Shown here: piece by piece, positions 1 through 8,068 of the stretch
Numbering within the stretch: the first letter of the stretch is position 1
How the letters are laid out: the number at the start of each line of letters is the position of its first letter
Source: Beduini massiliensis
GTDB lineage: Bacteria > Bacillota_I > Bacilli_A > Erysipelotrichales > Coprobacillaceae
DNA: 64,000 nucleotides
Direction: 5' to 3'
NCBI RefSeq assembly: GCF_000829905.1
Contig: NZ_CDPP01000005.1
Location: 186,001 to 250,000 of the forward strand
Position numbers and translations under genes: made by a program
The notes under the pieces: generated by a model
What the model was told of the DNA's origin: nothing
The model's database searches: none
Seen by the model: the letters and a program-made list of their open reading frames with translations, nothing else

Positions 1-2
1 CA

Positions 3-1394
3 AGTGCGCCTGTATCTATTCCTTTAAATGGACGTGTTTACAACGTGAAAGATGGTTTGAACTATAAAGAAGTTCCTTACGGAACAGATGCGATTGTATT
101 CGAATATGAATTACAAGCACGTGATGATTATCAATCAAAAGTTGTGTTCTTAGATCAAGATGGCAATACCATTAAATCAAGCGATACTTTTACAGTAAGC
201 GAAGCAAATGGCGGATATTATCAAGTTCCCCAAACTATTACCCATAACAGCCGTACGTATACATTAATGGCGGATCAAGGCGATATTTCTCAATCTTATA
301 ATGATGGTGCCAATACCTATTATGTACGTTATCAGATCCAAGAAGAAAGTGCTAATTTGCCTTATTATATAACTGTTGATTACAGAGCCGGAGATGTTTT
401 ATTGGCAAGAAAAACATTGACTGTACAAAGTGGGAAAACAGTAACCCATGAAGCCCCTTCTACTTTTAAAGCAGGAACTTCATCTTACCAATTAGCAGAC
501 AACAACACCATCAGTCATACGTATGGAGAAGTTACTAAAAACTATACGATTCAATATAAGCAAGAAGTTACTGATCAAAATCAGCCTTATGATGTTTATG
601 TACAGTATGTTGATGTGACAACTGGAAAGATTCTTGAAAGTCACTATCAAACCGTAGGTGTAGACAAAACAGTTAAATTTGAAATTCCGGGAAGTTTAAG
701 CAATGGCGGAGCTAGCTACATTTTGGCACCGGAACAACCGACAGCGATTACTCATCAATTCAGTTCAAACCAACGTCAGTATAATGTTTACTTTCATGAA
801 AAAGATTTGAATATTGAAGAATATCCGGTGACAATTTCCTATTATGATTTAACTGAAAACAAAATCTTATTTACGACCAAAGCAACAGCGAATATAAATG
901 AAGGGTTAACAATCACAGTACCTGCTGCTTATGAAGCAAATGGAAATCAATATGTCTTATTATCTGGACAAGATACTGAATATACACATGAATTTTATTC
1001 AACAAGACGCAGTTATACATTCATTTATCGTAATGCAGAAGATTTAGCCAATCAGGATGTGGTGGTTTTACCTGGAAATAACGGTGGAGTAGTCGAAACG
1101 CCAACCGGGACAACCGTAACGATTGATTATATGACTGGGCGAACAGTGATTACCGTACCAGAAAATGAAACGCCGCTAGTTGTAAATGAAAACGGAGAAT
1201 TAGTTAATGAAACTCCTGAAAATGCTCCTGAAACTGAAGTGGTAGAAGAAAATGAAACACCATTAGCTAATCAGCCAAAACAAGCTCAGACTCCTTATAT
1301 CATAGGTGGAAGTGCTGTAGGTATCTTAGTTGTGGCAGGCGTTGTATTCTACTTTATTAAAAAGAGAAAAGGCGAAGTAAAAGAAGCAAAATAG
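3..1394 (+). CDS. MucBP-like repeat surface protein, C-terminal part (5' end outside window)
   Basis: The frame is open from the window edge (it reads SAPVSIPLNGRVY before the first GTG at 45), so this is the 3' part of a longer gene. It contains four tandem modules of about 70-80 residues (roughly residues 17-98, 107-172, 181-251 and 260-329 counted from codon 45). Each follows the pattern Y-x-V-x-Y, a 'TGK' turn, a P, 'Y-x-L' and a closing H-x-Y/F...Y-x-V-x-Y, as in MucBP-type repeats. A Pro/Glu/Asn-rich spacer follows, then one membrane helix (about 418-438) and a KKRK tail. This implies a wall-spanning protein exposed outside the cell, probably binding glycans or mucin. No LPxTG motif precedes the helix, so sortase attachment is not supported. 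The ligand is unknown. Confidence 0.75.
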   Translation, partial: SAPVSIPLNGRVYNVKDGLNYKEVPYGTDAIVFEYELQARDDYQSKVVFLDQDGNTIKSSDTFTVSEANGGYYQVPQTITHNSRTYTLMADQGDISQSYNDGANTYYVRYQIQEESANLPYYITVDYRAGDVLLARKTLTVQSGKTVTHEAPSTFKAGTSSYQLADNNTISHTYGEVTKNYTIQYKQEVTDQNQPYDVYVQYVDVTTGKILESHYQTVGVDKTVKFEIPGSLSNGGASYILAPEQPTAITHQFSSNQRQYNVYFHEKDLNIEEYPVTISYYDLTENKILFTTKATANINEGLTITVPAAYEANGNQYVLLSGQDTEYTHEFYSTRRSYTFIYRNAEDLANQDVVVLPGNNGGVVETPTGTTVTIDYMTGRTVITVPENETPLVVNENGELVNETPENAPETEVVEENETPLANQPKQAQTPYIIGGSAVGILVVAGVVFYFIKKRKGEVKEAK

Positions 1395-1403
1395 AAACGT
1401 TTT

Positions 1404-1436
1404 AGAACCATTCTAAAGAAGGATGGTTCTTTTTTT
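1404..1436 (+). terminator. Rho-independent terminator after the surface protein
   Basis: Inverted repeat AGAACCAT (1404-1411) / ATGGTTCT (1423-1430) followed by a run of T. It starts 10 bases after the stop codon and separates the surface protein from the c-di-GMP operon. Confidence 0.9.
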
Positions 1437-1556
1437 GTATTATTTAAACTTAGGGGATAAAATCTGGATAAACTTGTGTTTCTTTTCATCAAACAACCTA
1501 GTATTGCCAATAAATTTAGGATATAATGAACATAGAGAGTAAAGGGAGGCAACTAT

Positions 1557-3233
1557 ATGCGTAATATGATGAAAAATATAGGGCTAACTGCAGCAGATTT
1601 CTTTGATTTGTTTTCAAGAACGACAGACGATTATCTTTATATGTGGGATATCCAAAGAGGATATTTTTATATATCGGATAATGCTTATGTTGATTTTAAT
1701 ATCGATGAAGGAATTAAGAATGACGTTGTGAAAGAATGGGCAGGCATCATGGTACCAGAAGATCGTCAGCGTTGGTTAGATGATATGCAATTAATTGGTG
1801 ATGGGAAAAAGGATTATCATGATATGGAATACCGTATTTATAATAGAGCCGGACACATCATATGGGTATCTTGCCGAGGGAAAGTGAATAAAGATGAAAA
1901 TCAGCGTCCTCTTTTTATGGTAGGGCGTATTTCCAACATTGGAAAGCAAAATAAGTTTGATAATATAACGGGGTTAATGAATCGTGCTCAATTTCAGAGC
2001 GATTTAAACTATCTTTTAAGTTCGGATGTCAAAGGGTTGGTTGTGGTTTTGGATATTGATAATTTTAAGAATATCAATGAACGCCATGGCTATGCTTTTG
2101 GAGATCGGGCATTAAATTTAATTTCAACACAATTATCTAACTTATTGCCTCAAGATTGTCAAATCTATCGTTTGGATGGAGATGAATTTGCTTTTTTAAT
2201 GAAAGACGGCACAAAAGAAGATATCGAAATGATTTATGAAAATATCCAAGTTTATATCACTAATCAATTTATGATGGATGGACATAAACTGTTTGTTTCT
2301 CTATCCGCCGGGGCCTGTTTCTTTCCTCATGACGGAGATAACTATCAGCGATTGTTAAGGCAGGCAGAGGGAGCTGTTGAAATCGCTAAGATGAATGGGA
2401 AAAACCAACTGATTTTCTTTTCTAAAGAAATTTATAATCGTCGTTTAAAGATTATTGAAATGCAAGAAAGTCTGCATGCTTGTGTCAGCCGTGGCTGTGA
2501 TGAGTTTGAAATGTTTTATCAGCCTCAAATTGACACGGAGACTAAAAAGGTGGTCGGAGCCGAAGCTTTGCTGCGCTGGCATTCGCCTGAACACGGAGAA
2601 GTGTCACCGATTGAATTTATCCCGTTGTTAGAGGAAAGTCACTTGATTATTGAAGTGGGAAAATGGGTGTTTGAGGAAGCTGTTAAGCAATGCAAACATT
2701 GGCAAAAATATGATCCTGATTTTATCATGAGCATCAACGTTTCTTACACTCAACTTAAAGAAAACTCATTGCTTGAATATTTGAAAAACAATGATTATCG
2801 CAAGCTTTCCGCAAAAAATTTCATTTTAGAGCTGACAGAAAGCTGCTGGGTGCCCAATCTGCATTTTTTAAATCAAGAATTCAAGAATATTCAGGATATG
2901 GGCTATGGGATTGCGATTGATGATTTTGGCACCGGCTATTCCTCGCTGAGTCATCTAAAAGAACTTTCAGCGAATATTATTAAAATCGACAGAAGTTTTA
3001 TTCAAGGAATCAATCAAGGCAGCTATGAATATACCTTCTTGGAATATATCGTCAAGCTTGCACATATCATTGATTTAAAAGTGTGTGTTGAAGGGGTAGA
3101 GACGATTGAAGAGTATAATGTGGTTAAACAGGCGTCACCGGATTATATTCAAGGATATCTATTTGGCAGACCAATCAGTGCCGCTGATTTTGAAAATCGC
3201 TATTTTAATGATGATCAAGCAGGAGGGCACTAA
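1557..3233 (+). CDS. PAS-GGDEF-EAL cyclic-di-GMP signalling protein
   Basis: 558 aa, no membrane segment, so a cytosolic sensor. Order: PAS fold about 20-127, GGDEF domain about 132-289, EAL domain about 297-553. The cyclase signature is degenerate (RLDGDEF, 207-211, with D for the first G), and no RxxD inhibitory site is visible. The EAL domain looks complete: EALLR at 336-340, N-x-S at 394-396, ELTES at 425-429, DDFGTGYSSL at 455-464, then KIDRSF and EGVE. From family knowledge it more likely degrades c-di-GMP, with the GGDEF half acting as a GTP-binding regulator. ATG at 1557 follows GGGAGG at 1544-1549. Its 3' end carries the ribosome-binding site of the next gene, 1 base downstream. Confidence 0.9.
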   Translation: MRNMMKNIGLTAADFFDLFSRTTDDYLYMWDIQRGYFYISDNAYVDFNIDEGIKNDVVKEWAGIMVPEDRQRWLDDMQLIGDGKKDYHDMEYRIYNRAGHIIWVSCRGKVNKDENQRPLFMVGRISNIGKQNKFDNITGLMNRAQFQSDLNYLLSSDVKGLVVVLDIDNFKNINERHGYAFGDRALNLISTQLSNLLPQDCQIYRLDGDEFAFLMKDGTKEDIEMIYENIQVYITNQFMMDGHKLFVSLSAGACFFPHDGDNYQRLLRQAEGAVEIAKMNGKNQLIFFSKEIYNRRLKIIEMQESLHACVSRGCDEFEMFYQPQIDTETKKVVGAEALLRWHSPEHGEVSPIEFIPLLEESHLIIEVGKWVFEEAVKQCKHWQKYDPDFIMSINVSYTQLKENSLLEYLKNNDYRKLSAKNFILELTESCWVPNLHFLNQEFKNIQDMGYGIAIDDFGTGYSSLSHLKELSANIIKIDRSFIQGINQGSYEYTFLEYIVKLAHIIDLKVCVEGVETIEEYNVVKQASPDYIQGYLFGRPISAADFENRYFNDDQAGGH

Positions 3234-3234
3234 A

Positions 3235-5553
3235 ATGAATACAAAAGCCACTTCTGCTTTTATTAAAGAAAAGACAAAGCAGAAAGATAAGGAGAAAGAG
3301 AATCTTGATGCTTTAAGATTAAAACAAGTGAATGATGATCTGGAAGTATTAACCAATAATGTTCCCGGGGGGATTTTCCGCTGTTTAGATGATGAGGCTC
3401 TGACGCTGCAATACGTCAGTGACGGCTTTTTAAAAATGCTCGGATATACTCGTCAGGAAATAAAAGATTTATTTCAAGACAGTTTTAGAAAGATGATTGA
3501 TTCACGTGATCGTGAAAGTATTGAAAAAGAAGTAAAACGGCAAATGTCACTTGGCAATACTAAGCAGATCGAATATCGTATTTTACATAAAGAACATTAT
3601 TCCTTATGGGTTTTGGATAAAGGACAATTGATTGAAGATCCACAAGGAGGCTATCCATCCTTTTACTGCATTATTATAGATATCACAGAAGAAAAAAAGG
3701 TAAGAGAAGAACTAAGCCTGGCATTAGAACGCTACGATATTATTATGGACCAGACCAATGATGTCGTATTTGACTGGGATATTAGAAAGGATTGTTTGAA
3801 ATATTCAAGAGGTTTGGAAAGAATAATTACACAGCCAATACCTAAAAACAATATCAAAGAATTTATACTGGAAACATGTCGTCCTCTTTTTTATCAGGCA
3901 GATCTTCCTAAATTGAATTGTTTGCTTGATAAAATCAGAAATAAAAGCAGTTATGTTGAAGAAGAACTGCGTTTGATGAATACTCATCATCAATACTGTT
4001 GGTGGCGTGTGCGTGTCAGCGTACAGTTTGATAAAGAGGATCAACCAATCCGAGCAATCGGCATTATTATTGATATCGATCAGGAAAAAAAGCATTCTCA
4101 ATTTTTATTAAACCGTTCACAGGAAGATGCGTTGACAGGTATTTATAATAAGATGACTGTTCAACGACAGATTAAAAGTATTTTAACTCAATTGGATAAA
4201 GAAAGAACCCATGCATTGATGATCATTGATATTGATAATTTTAAAGAAATCAACGATCGTCTAGGGCATTTGTTTGGTGATGCAATATTAAGTGATATTG
4301 CCAGAAGAATGAAAAACGTATTTCATCATCATGATATTATTGGAAGAATTGGCGGAGATGAATTCATTATTTTTGTAAAAGATGGGCAGGATATCGAAGC
4401 AATTAAAAGTAAAGCTGGGCAAATGATCTATGAAATGCATGAACTACAGTTAAACCATGATAAACAGGTCCCGATTTCGTGCAGTATTGGTATTGCGTTG
4501 GTGCCAAAAGATGGAGATGATTTTAAATCGCTTTTTCAAAAAGCGGATCAGGCACTCTACCATGCGAAAAAGGCTGGAAAAAATCAATATGCTTTTTATG
4601 ATGAATCGATTATTAAAGAATATATAGGAGATACTAAAGTTAGCTCAGTAGTAAATGAAACCATTGATTCTAATGAAAATAATAAGGTGCTGAGCGGTCA
4701 GCTGACAGAATATGTATTTCGGGTGCTTTATAATTCAAAAAATTTGTCTGGGGCAATCTCATCTATTTTAGAAATCGTTGGTCTGCAGTTTGATGTAAGT
4801 CGTGTCTATATATTTGAAAATGTTGAAAACGATGCTTATTGTATGAATACGTTTGAATGGTGTAATGAGGGTGTGGAGCCACAGATTAAGAGTTTGAAGC
4901 GAGTTGCCTATAAGGATGAGCTGGGCAGAAATTATATGGATAATTTTAATGAAGATGGAATTTTTTACTGTACGGATATTCATCAACTGCCTGAATATCA
5001 TTATGAAGTGGTGGCAAAGCAAGGCATAAAATCCATGCTTCAGTGTGCAATTCAAGATAATGGGAAATTTAAAGGCTATGTAGGGTTTGATGAATGTCGA
5101 CAGAATCGTTACTGGACACAAGATCAAATTGAAACTTTAGTGTTTATATCGGAAATCCTAAGTGTATTTTTACTAAAAAACAGGGCAGAATCAGTATTGA
5201 GACAAGAATCTAACGGATTGTTGGATTTATTAAATAATCAAAATTCATGGATCTATGTCATTGATCCGGCAACTTATGAACTGTTATTTATTAATAAAAA
5301 GACAATGGAGTTATGCCCGGAAGCGAAAATAGGAATGTGCTGTTATGAAATTTTTATGCAGCGGACTTCACCCTGTTCGTTTTGTCCGCTTAAATTACTT
5401 TTAAGTGGTAAAGAAAATCAAAATGTCGAAATATATAATCCTTATCTTAAAGTATGGGTGGATGTAGATGCCTCACATGTAAAATGGAAGGCGAAAGACG
5501 CGGTTATGCTGAGCTGTCGGGATATTGGAAAATATAAAGAATCTGAAAAATAA
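3235..5553 (+). CDS. PAS-PAS-GGDEF-GAF diguanylate cyclase with Cys-rich C-terminal PAS-like module
   Basis: 772 aa from ATG 3235. An upstream in-frame extension into the previous gene is open, but AGGAGGG at 3221-3227 decides for 3235. A charged helical start (1-30) is followed by PAS (about 35-152), PAS (about 162-285), GGDEF (about 292-455; RIGGDEF intact, GGDEF at 373-377) and a GAF-like segment (about 490-645). The last 110 residues look like another PAS fold with CCYEIF (702-707) and PCSFCP (713-718). The RxxD inhibitory site position reads HHHD, so product inhibition may be absent. Predicted to make c-di-GMP. It is paired with the EAL protein directly upstream, so synthesis and breakdown are probably co-expressed. 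The input signal is unknown. Confidence 0.9.
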   Translation: MNTKATSAFIKEKTKQKDKEKENLDALRLKQVNDDLEVLTNNVPGGIFRCLDDEALTLQYVSDGFLKMLGYTRQEIKDLFQDSFRKMIDSRDRESIEKEVKRQMSLGNTKQIEYRILHKEHYSLWVLDKGQLIEDPQGGYPSFYCIIIDITEEKKVREELSLALERYDIIMDQTNDVVFDWDIRKDCLKYSRGLERIITQPIPKNNIKEFILETCRPLFYQADLPKLNCLLDKIRNKSSYVEEELRLMNTHHQYCWWRVRVSVQFDKEDQPIRAIGIIIDIDQEKKHSQFLLNRSQEDALTGIYNKMTVQRQIKSILTQLDKERTHALMIIDIDNFKEINDRLGHLFGDAILSDIARRMKNVFHHHDIIGRIGGDEFIIFVKDGQDIEAIKSKAGQMIYEMHELQLNHDKQVPISCSIGIALVPKDGDDFKSLFQKADQALYHAKKAGKNQYAFYDESIIKEYIGDTKVSSVVNETIDSNENNKVLSGQLTEYVFRVLYNSKNLSGAISSILEIVGLQFDVSRVYIFENVENDAYCMNTFEWCNEGVEPQIKSLKRVAYKDELGRNYMDNFNEDGIFYCTDIHQLPEYHYEVVAKQGIKSMLQCAIQDNGKFKGYVGFDECRQNRYWTQDQIETLVFISEILSVFLLKNRAESVLRQESNGLLDLLNNQNSWIYVIDPATYELLFINKKTMELCPEAKIGMCCYEIFMQRTSPCSFCPLKLLLSGKENQNVEIYNPYLKVWVDVDASHVKWKAKDAVMLSCRDIGKYKESEK

Positions 5554-5566
5554 GCAGAGGTAGAAA

Positions 5567-6034
5567 ATGATCGTTGTTATCGTCAGTGATTCACATGGGA
5601 AAGCAGAGCGCATGGATGAGATTTTAAAACGTTATCCCAAGGCGGACTATTATATTCATTGCGGGGATTTTCTGTTAAATCAGAAAGATTATCCGCAATT
5701 TCAGATTGTCCGTGGAAATAATGATGAAATAAACAGTTTTCCCGAACAATTGGTGCTGGAAATAGGAAAATATAGACTCCTTATTCTGCATGGTCATCAG
5801 TATCCTTCTGCAAAAAGAGACAGACAATTGATTAAGCTGGCAAAGTCTTTAAATGTGGATGTTGTCTGCTTTGGACATACCCATGTTCCCAGAAAAGAAT
5901 ATTTAGATTCTGTATTGCTGCTTAATCCCGGTGCACTTTGGCGATGCAACAGTAGAAACGGTCCTAGTTATGCGGTTTTAGAAGTAGGAGATCATCTTTG
6001 TGCTAAGATTTGTTATTTTAATGAATCACGATAA
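5567..6034 (+). CDS. YfcE/MJ0936-type metallophosphoesterase
   Basis: 155 aa, the usual length for this family of small calcineurin-like phosphodiesterases. The metal-binding blocks are visible in order: DSH near the N-terminus, HCGD, RGNND, HGHQY and GHTHVP. The fold and two-metal site are well supported; the physiological substrate is not known for most members. It follows the two c-di-GMP genes after 13 bases with AGAGG at 5556-5560, and a terminator follows, so it is the last gene of that operon. A role in nucleotide second-messenger clean-up would fit the context but is inference only. Confidence 0.85.
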   Translation: MIVVIVSDSHGKAERMDEILKRYPKADYYIHCGDFLLNQKDYPQFQIVRGNNDEINSFPEQLVLEIGKYRLLILHGHQYPSAKRDRQLIKLAKSLNVDVVCFGHTHVPRKEYLDSVLLLNPGALWRCNSRNGPSYAVLEVGDHLCAKICYFNESR

Positions 6035-6067
6035 AAGGAAATGTCTTATGAAAAGGCATTTCCTTTT
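6034..6067 (+). terminator. Rho-independent terminator of the c-di-GMP operon
   Basis: AAAGGAAATG (6034-6043) pairs with CATTTCCTTT (6057-6066), ending in T. It begins on the last base of the stop codon. Confidence 0.9.
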
Positions 6068-6222
6068 TAAACTTCGAGTTTTTTCTTTTATTTATTCATT
6101 AATCATCTAGTCGTAAAAATGATTTTTCAGCTGTTCTTGTTTAGATATATGTATTTTTTAAAGGAATATAAATTTGTTTATTTCATTACAATTTGGGATA
6201 AAAGAAAGGAGAATACATAAAG

Positions 6223-6236
6223 TGTTTGCGCTTTCT
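6223..6236. promoter_or_regulatory. Possible CcpA (cre) site
   Basis: TGTTTGCGCTTTCT on the plus strand; its complement AGAAAGCGCAAACA matches the cre consensus TGWAARCGYTWNCW at 12 of 14 positions. It lies about 50 bases upstream of the candidate promoter of the PurF-like gene. A single near-match could be chance. Confidence 0.35.
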
Positions 6237-6270
6237 TTTATAAGTTATCGTAATTGTTGGAAACAAAATG

Positions 6271-6299
6271 TAGACTTATGTCGAAAAATCATCTAAAAT
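6271..6299 (+). promoter_or_regulatory. Candidate sigma-A promoter of the PurF-like gene
   Basis: TAGACT (6271-6276), 17-base spacer, TAAAAT (6294-6299), 39 bases upstream of the start codon. The fit is moderate. The rest of 6070-6337 is AT-rich and shows no gene. Confidence 0.45.
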
Positions 6300-6337
6300 A
6301 GATAAGTAAACTATGGTTAAAGGAGAAGGTTATCGAG

Positions 6338-7747
6338 ATGAGTGGATTTTTTGGCGTAGCATCAAAAAACGATTGTGTCATGGACTTATTTTTTGGAGTA
6401 GATTATCATTCGCATTTAGGAACCCGCAGAGGGGGAATGGCTGTATATGGACCGGATGGATTTAATCGTTCTATTCATAATATTGAAAATTCACCCTTTA
6501 GAACAAAATTTGAAAAAGATGTGGATGAATTTGTTGGAAAGATTGGAATTGGCTGTATTTCAGATAATGAAGCTCAACCATTGTTGGTAAATTCTCATTT
6601 AGGGTCATTTGCTATTACAACGGTTGGACGTATCAATAACTTAGAAGAATTAAAGGAAAATTGTTTTGCTTATGGAACGACTCACTTTTTAGAAATGAGC
6701 GGGGGCGTGATTAATCCTACGGAAATGGTAGCGGCAATCATCAATCAAAAAGATACGATTGTTGATGGGATCAAACATGTTCAAAAGGTGGTAAAAGGAT
6801 CAATGAGTATTTTGATCATGACACCGGATGGAATTTATTGTGCACGTGATAAATTTGGACGAACACCAGTTATTATTGGCACAAAAGAAGATGCCCATTG
6901 CGTTACTTTTGAAAGTTCGGCTTTCTTGAATTTAGGTTATCATCATGAAAAAGATCTAGGTCCGGGAGAAATTATTTTTATGACCGAAGACGAGATCAAA
7001 CAGGAACAGGCACCATCAGATCAAATGAAAATGTGTTCGTTCTTATGGGTATATTATGGATATCCAACGTCTACTTATGAAGGGATTAATGTGGAAGTGA
7101 TGAGAAATCGCTGCGGTGATCTTTTAGCGGGGCGTGACGATGCTAAACCGGATAGTGTTGCCGGGGTACCTGATTCAGGAATTGCACACGCAGTAGGTTA
7201 TGCGAATCGTTCAGGGATTCCTTTTGCCCGACCATTTATTAAGTATACACCGACTTGGCCACGTTCATTTATGCCCCAAAGTCAGGGACAAAGAAATTTG
7301 ATTGCAAAAATGAAATTGATTCCGGTACAGGAATTGATCAAAGATAAAAGTTTATTGCTGATTGATGATTCTATCGTACGTGGAACTCAATTAAGAGAAA
7401 CAACAGAATTCTTATATCAGAGTGGTGCAAAAGAAGTGCATGTCAGACCAGCATGTCCGCCATTGCTGTTTGGATGTAAGTATCTGAATTTCTCACGTTC
7501 AAATTCAGAAATGGATTTGATTACCAGAAGAGTAATCCGTGACCTTGAAGGAACAGATAATGTCAGTGAAGAAGTATTGCTTCAATATGCTGATCCGGAT
7601 CATCCTAAATATCAAGCAATGCTAGATGAAATCTGTAAACGTTTGAAGTTTACATCACTAAAATACCATCGTTTAGATGATTTGATTGAATCGATTGGTC
7701 TTGAACCATGTAAATTATGTACTTATTGCTGGAGCGGTAAAGAATAA
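6338..7747 (+). CDS. Amidophosphoribosyltransferase (PurF)-like protein lacking the glutaminase cysteine
   Basis: 469 aa with PurF architecture: N-terminal Ntn-type glutamine amidotransferase domain (about 1-225) and phosphoribosyltransferase domain (about 240-469). The PRPP loop LIDDSIVRGT is intact (341-350). The 4Fe-4S cysteines of Bacillus-type PurF appear kept (C233, C380, C461 and C464, with an extra C458). The N-terminal nucleophile is not: the protein begins MSGFFGV where PurF has CGVFGI, so Ser takes the Cys position. The glutamine-binding blocks GHVRYAT, HNGNL and SSDTE are also replaced. True PurF makes phosphoribosylamine from PRPP and glutamine; this one should not use glutamine. 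It stands alone between two terminators, away from any pur operon. It may be ammonia-dependent, use another acceptor, or be regulatory. Confidence 0.85.
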   Translation: MSGFFGVASKNDCVMDLFFGVDYHSHLGTRRGGMAVYGPDGFNRSIHNIENSPFRTKFEKDVDEFVGKIGIGCISDNEAQPLLVNSHLGSFAITTVGRINNLEELKENCFAYGTTHFLEMSGGVINPTEMVAAIINQKDTIVDGIKHVQKVVKGSMSILIMTPDGIYCARDKFGRTPVIIGTKEDAHCVTFESSAFLNLGYHHEKDLGPGEIIFMTEDEIKQEQAPSDQMKMCSFLWVYYGYPTSTYEGINVEVMRNRCGDLLAGRDDAKPDSVAGVPDSGIAHAVGYANRSGIPFARPFIKYTPTWPRSFMPQSQGQRNLIAKMKLIPVQELIKDKSLLLIDDSIVRGTQLRETTEFLYQSGAKEVHVRPACPPLLFGCKYLNFSRSNSEMDLITRRVIRDLEGTDNVSEEVLLQYADPDHPKYQAMLDEICKRLKFTSLKYHRLDDLIESIGLEPCKLCTYCWSGKE

Positions 7748-7751
7748 TAGG

Positions 7752-7780
7752 AGATTTCAGGATACCCTGAAATCTTTTTT
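7752..7780 (+). terminator. Rho-independent terminator after the PurF-like gene
   Basis: AGATTTCAGG (7752-7761) / CCTGAAATCT (7766-7775) plus T run. It marks the left boundary of the foreign-looking stretch to about 10.1 kb. Confidence 0.92.
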
Positions 7781-7860
7781 ATACTCAAAAAAACAGTAAA
7801 ATCTTGATTATCCCCTAAAACACTGTATCTATCGCATTTACAAAGGACGAAAGAACTCAT

Positions 7861-7882
7861 TTTACTACTTATTTACTACTTA
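7861..7882. repeat. Perfect tandem 11-mer at the left side of the island remnant
   Basis: TTTACTACTTA occurs twice back to back (7861-7871 and 7872-7882). No intact gene lies around it between 7781 and 8068. Short repeats of this kind are often found at the ends of integrated elements with tyrosine recombinases, so it may be an attachment or arm-site relic. No second copy was noticed at the right side. Confidence 0.5.
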
Positions 7883-7981
7883 CTAATGAGCCTTGATACG
7901 TTGATAAGTCCAAGCAATGCAAAGATATGGTACAGCACATCAGTATTGAAACATCAAAATTGAATAAAGCATATAGACTAT

Positions 7982-8009
7982 GGAACGCCTATAAAGAAGC
8001 GTTCCTTTT
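7982..8009 (+). terminator. Terminator-like hairpin upstream of the thioester protein
   Basis: GGAACGC (7982-7988) / GCGTTCC (7999-8005) followed by TTTT. No intact gene precedes it. A short frame reading through 7897-8085 may be the tail of a lost element gene, but it is too short to identify. The hairpin suggests that a gene once ended here. Confidence 0.55.
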
Positions 8010-8068
8010 CTATTTCCAGCCGTTCAGAAATGGACGACTATTTTATTACCCAATGAAAGGAGCATTAC

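Noticed and set aside
45-1040. MucBP-like repeats as a DNA tandem repeat
   Set aside because: The repetition is at the protein-fold level; the DNA copies are too diverged to be a nucleotide repeat.
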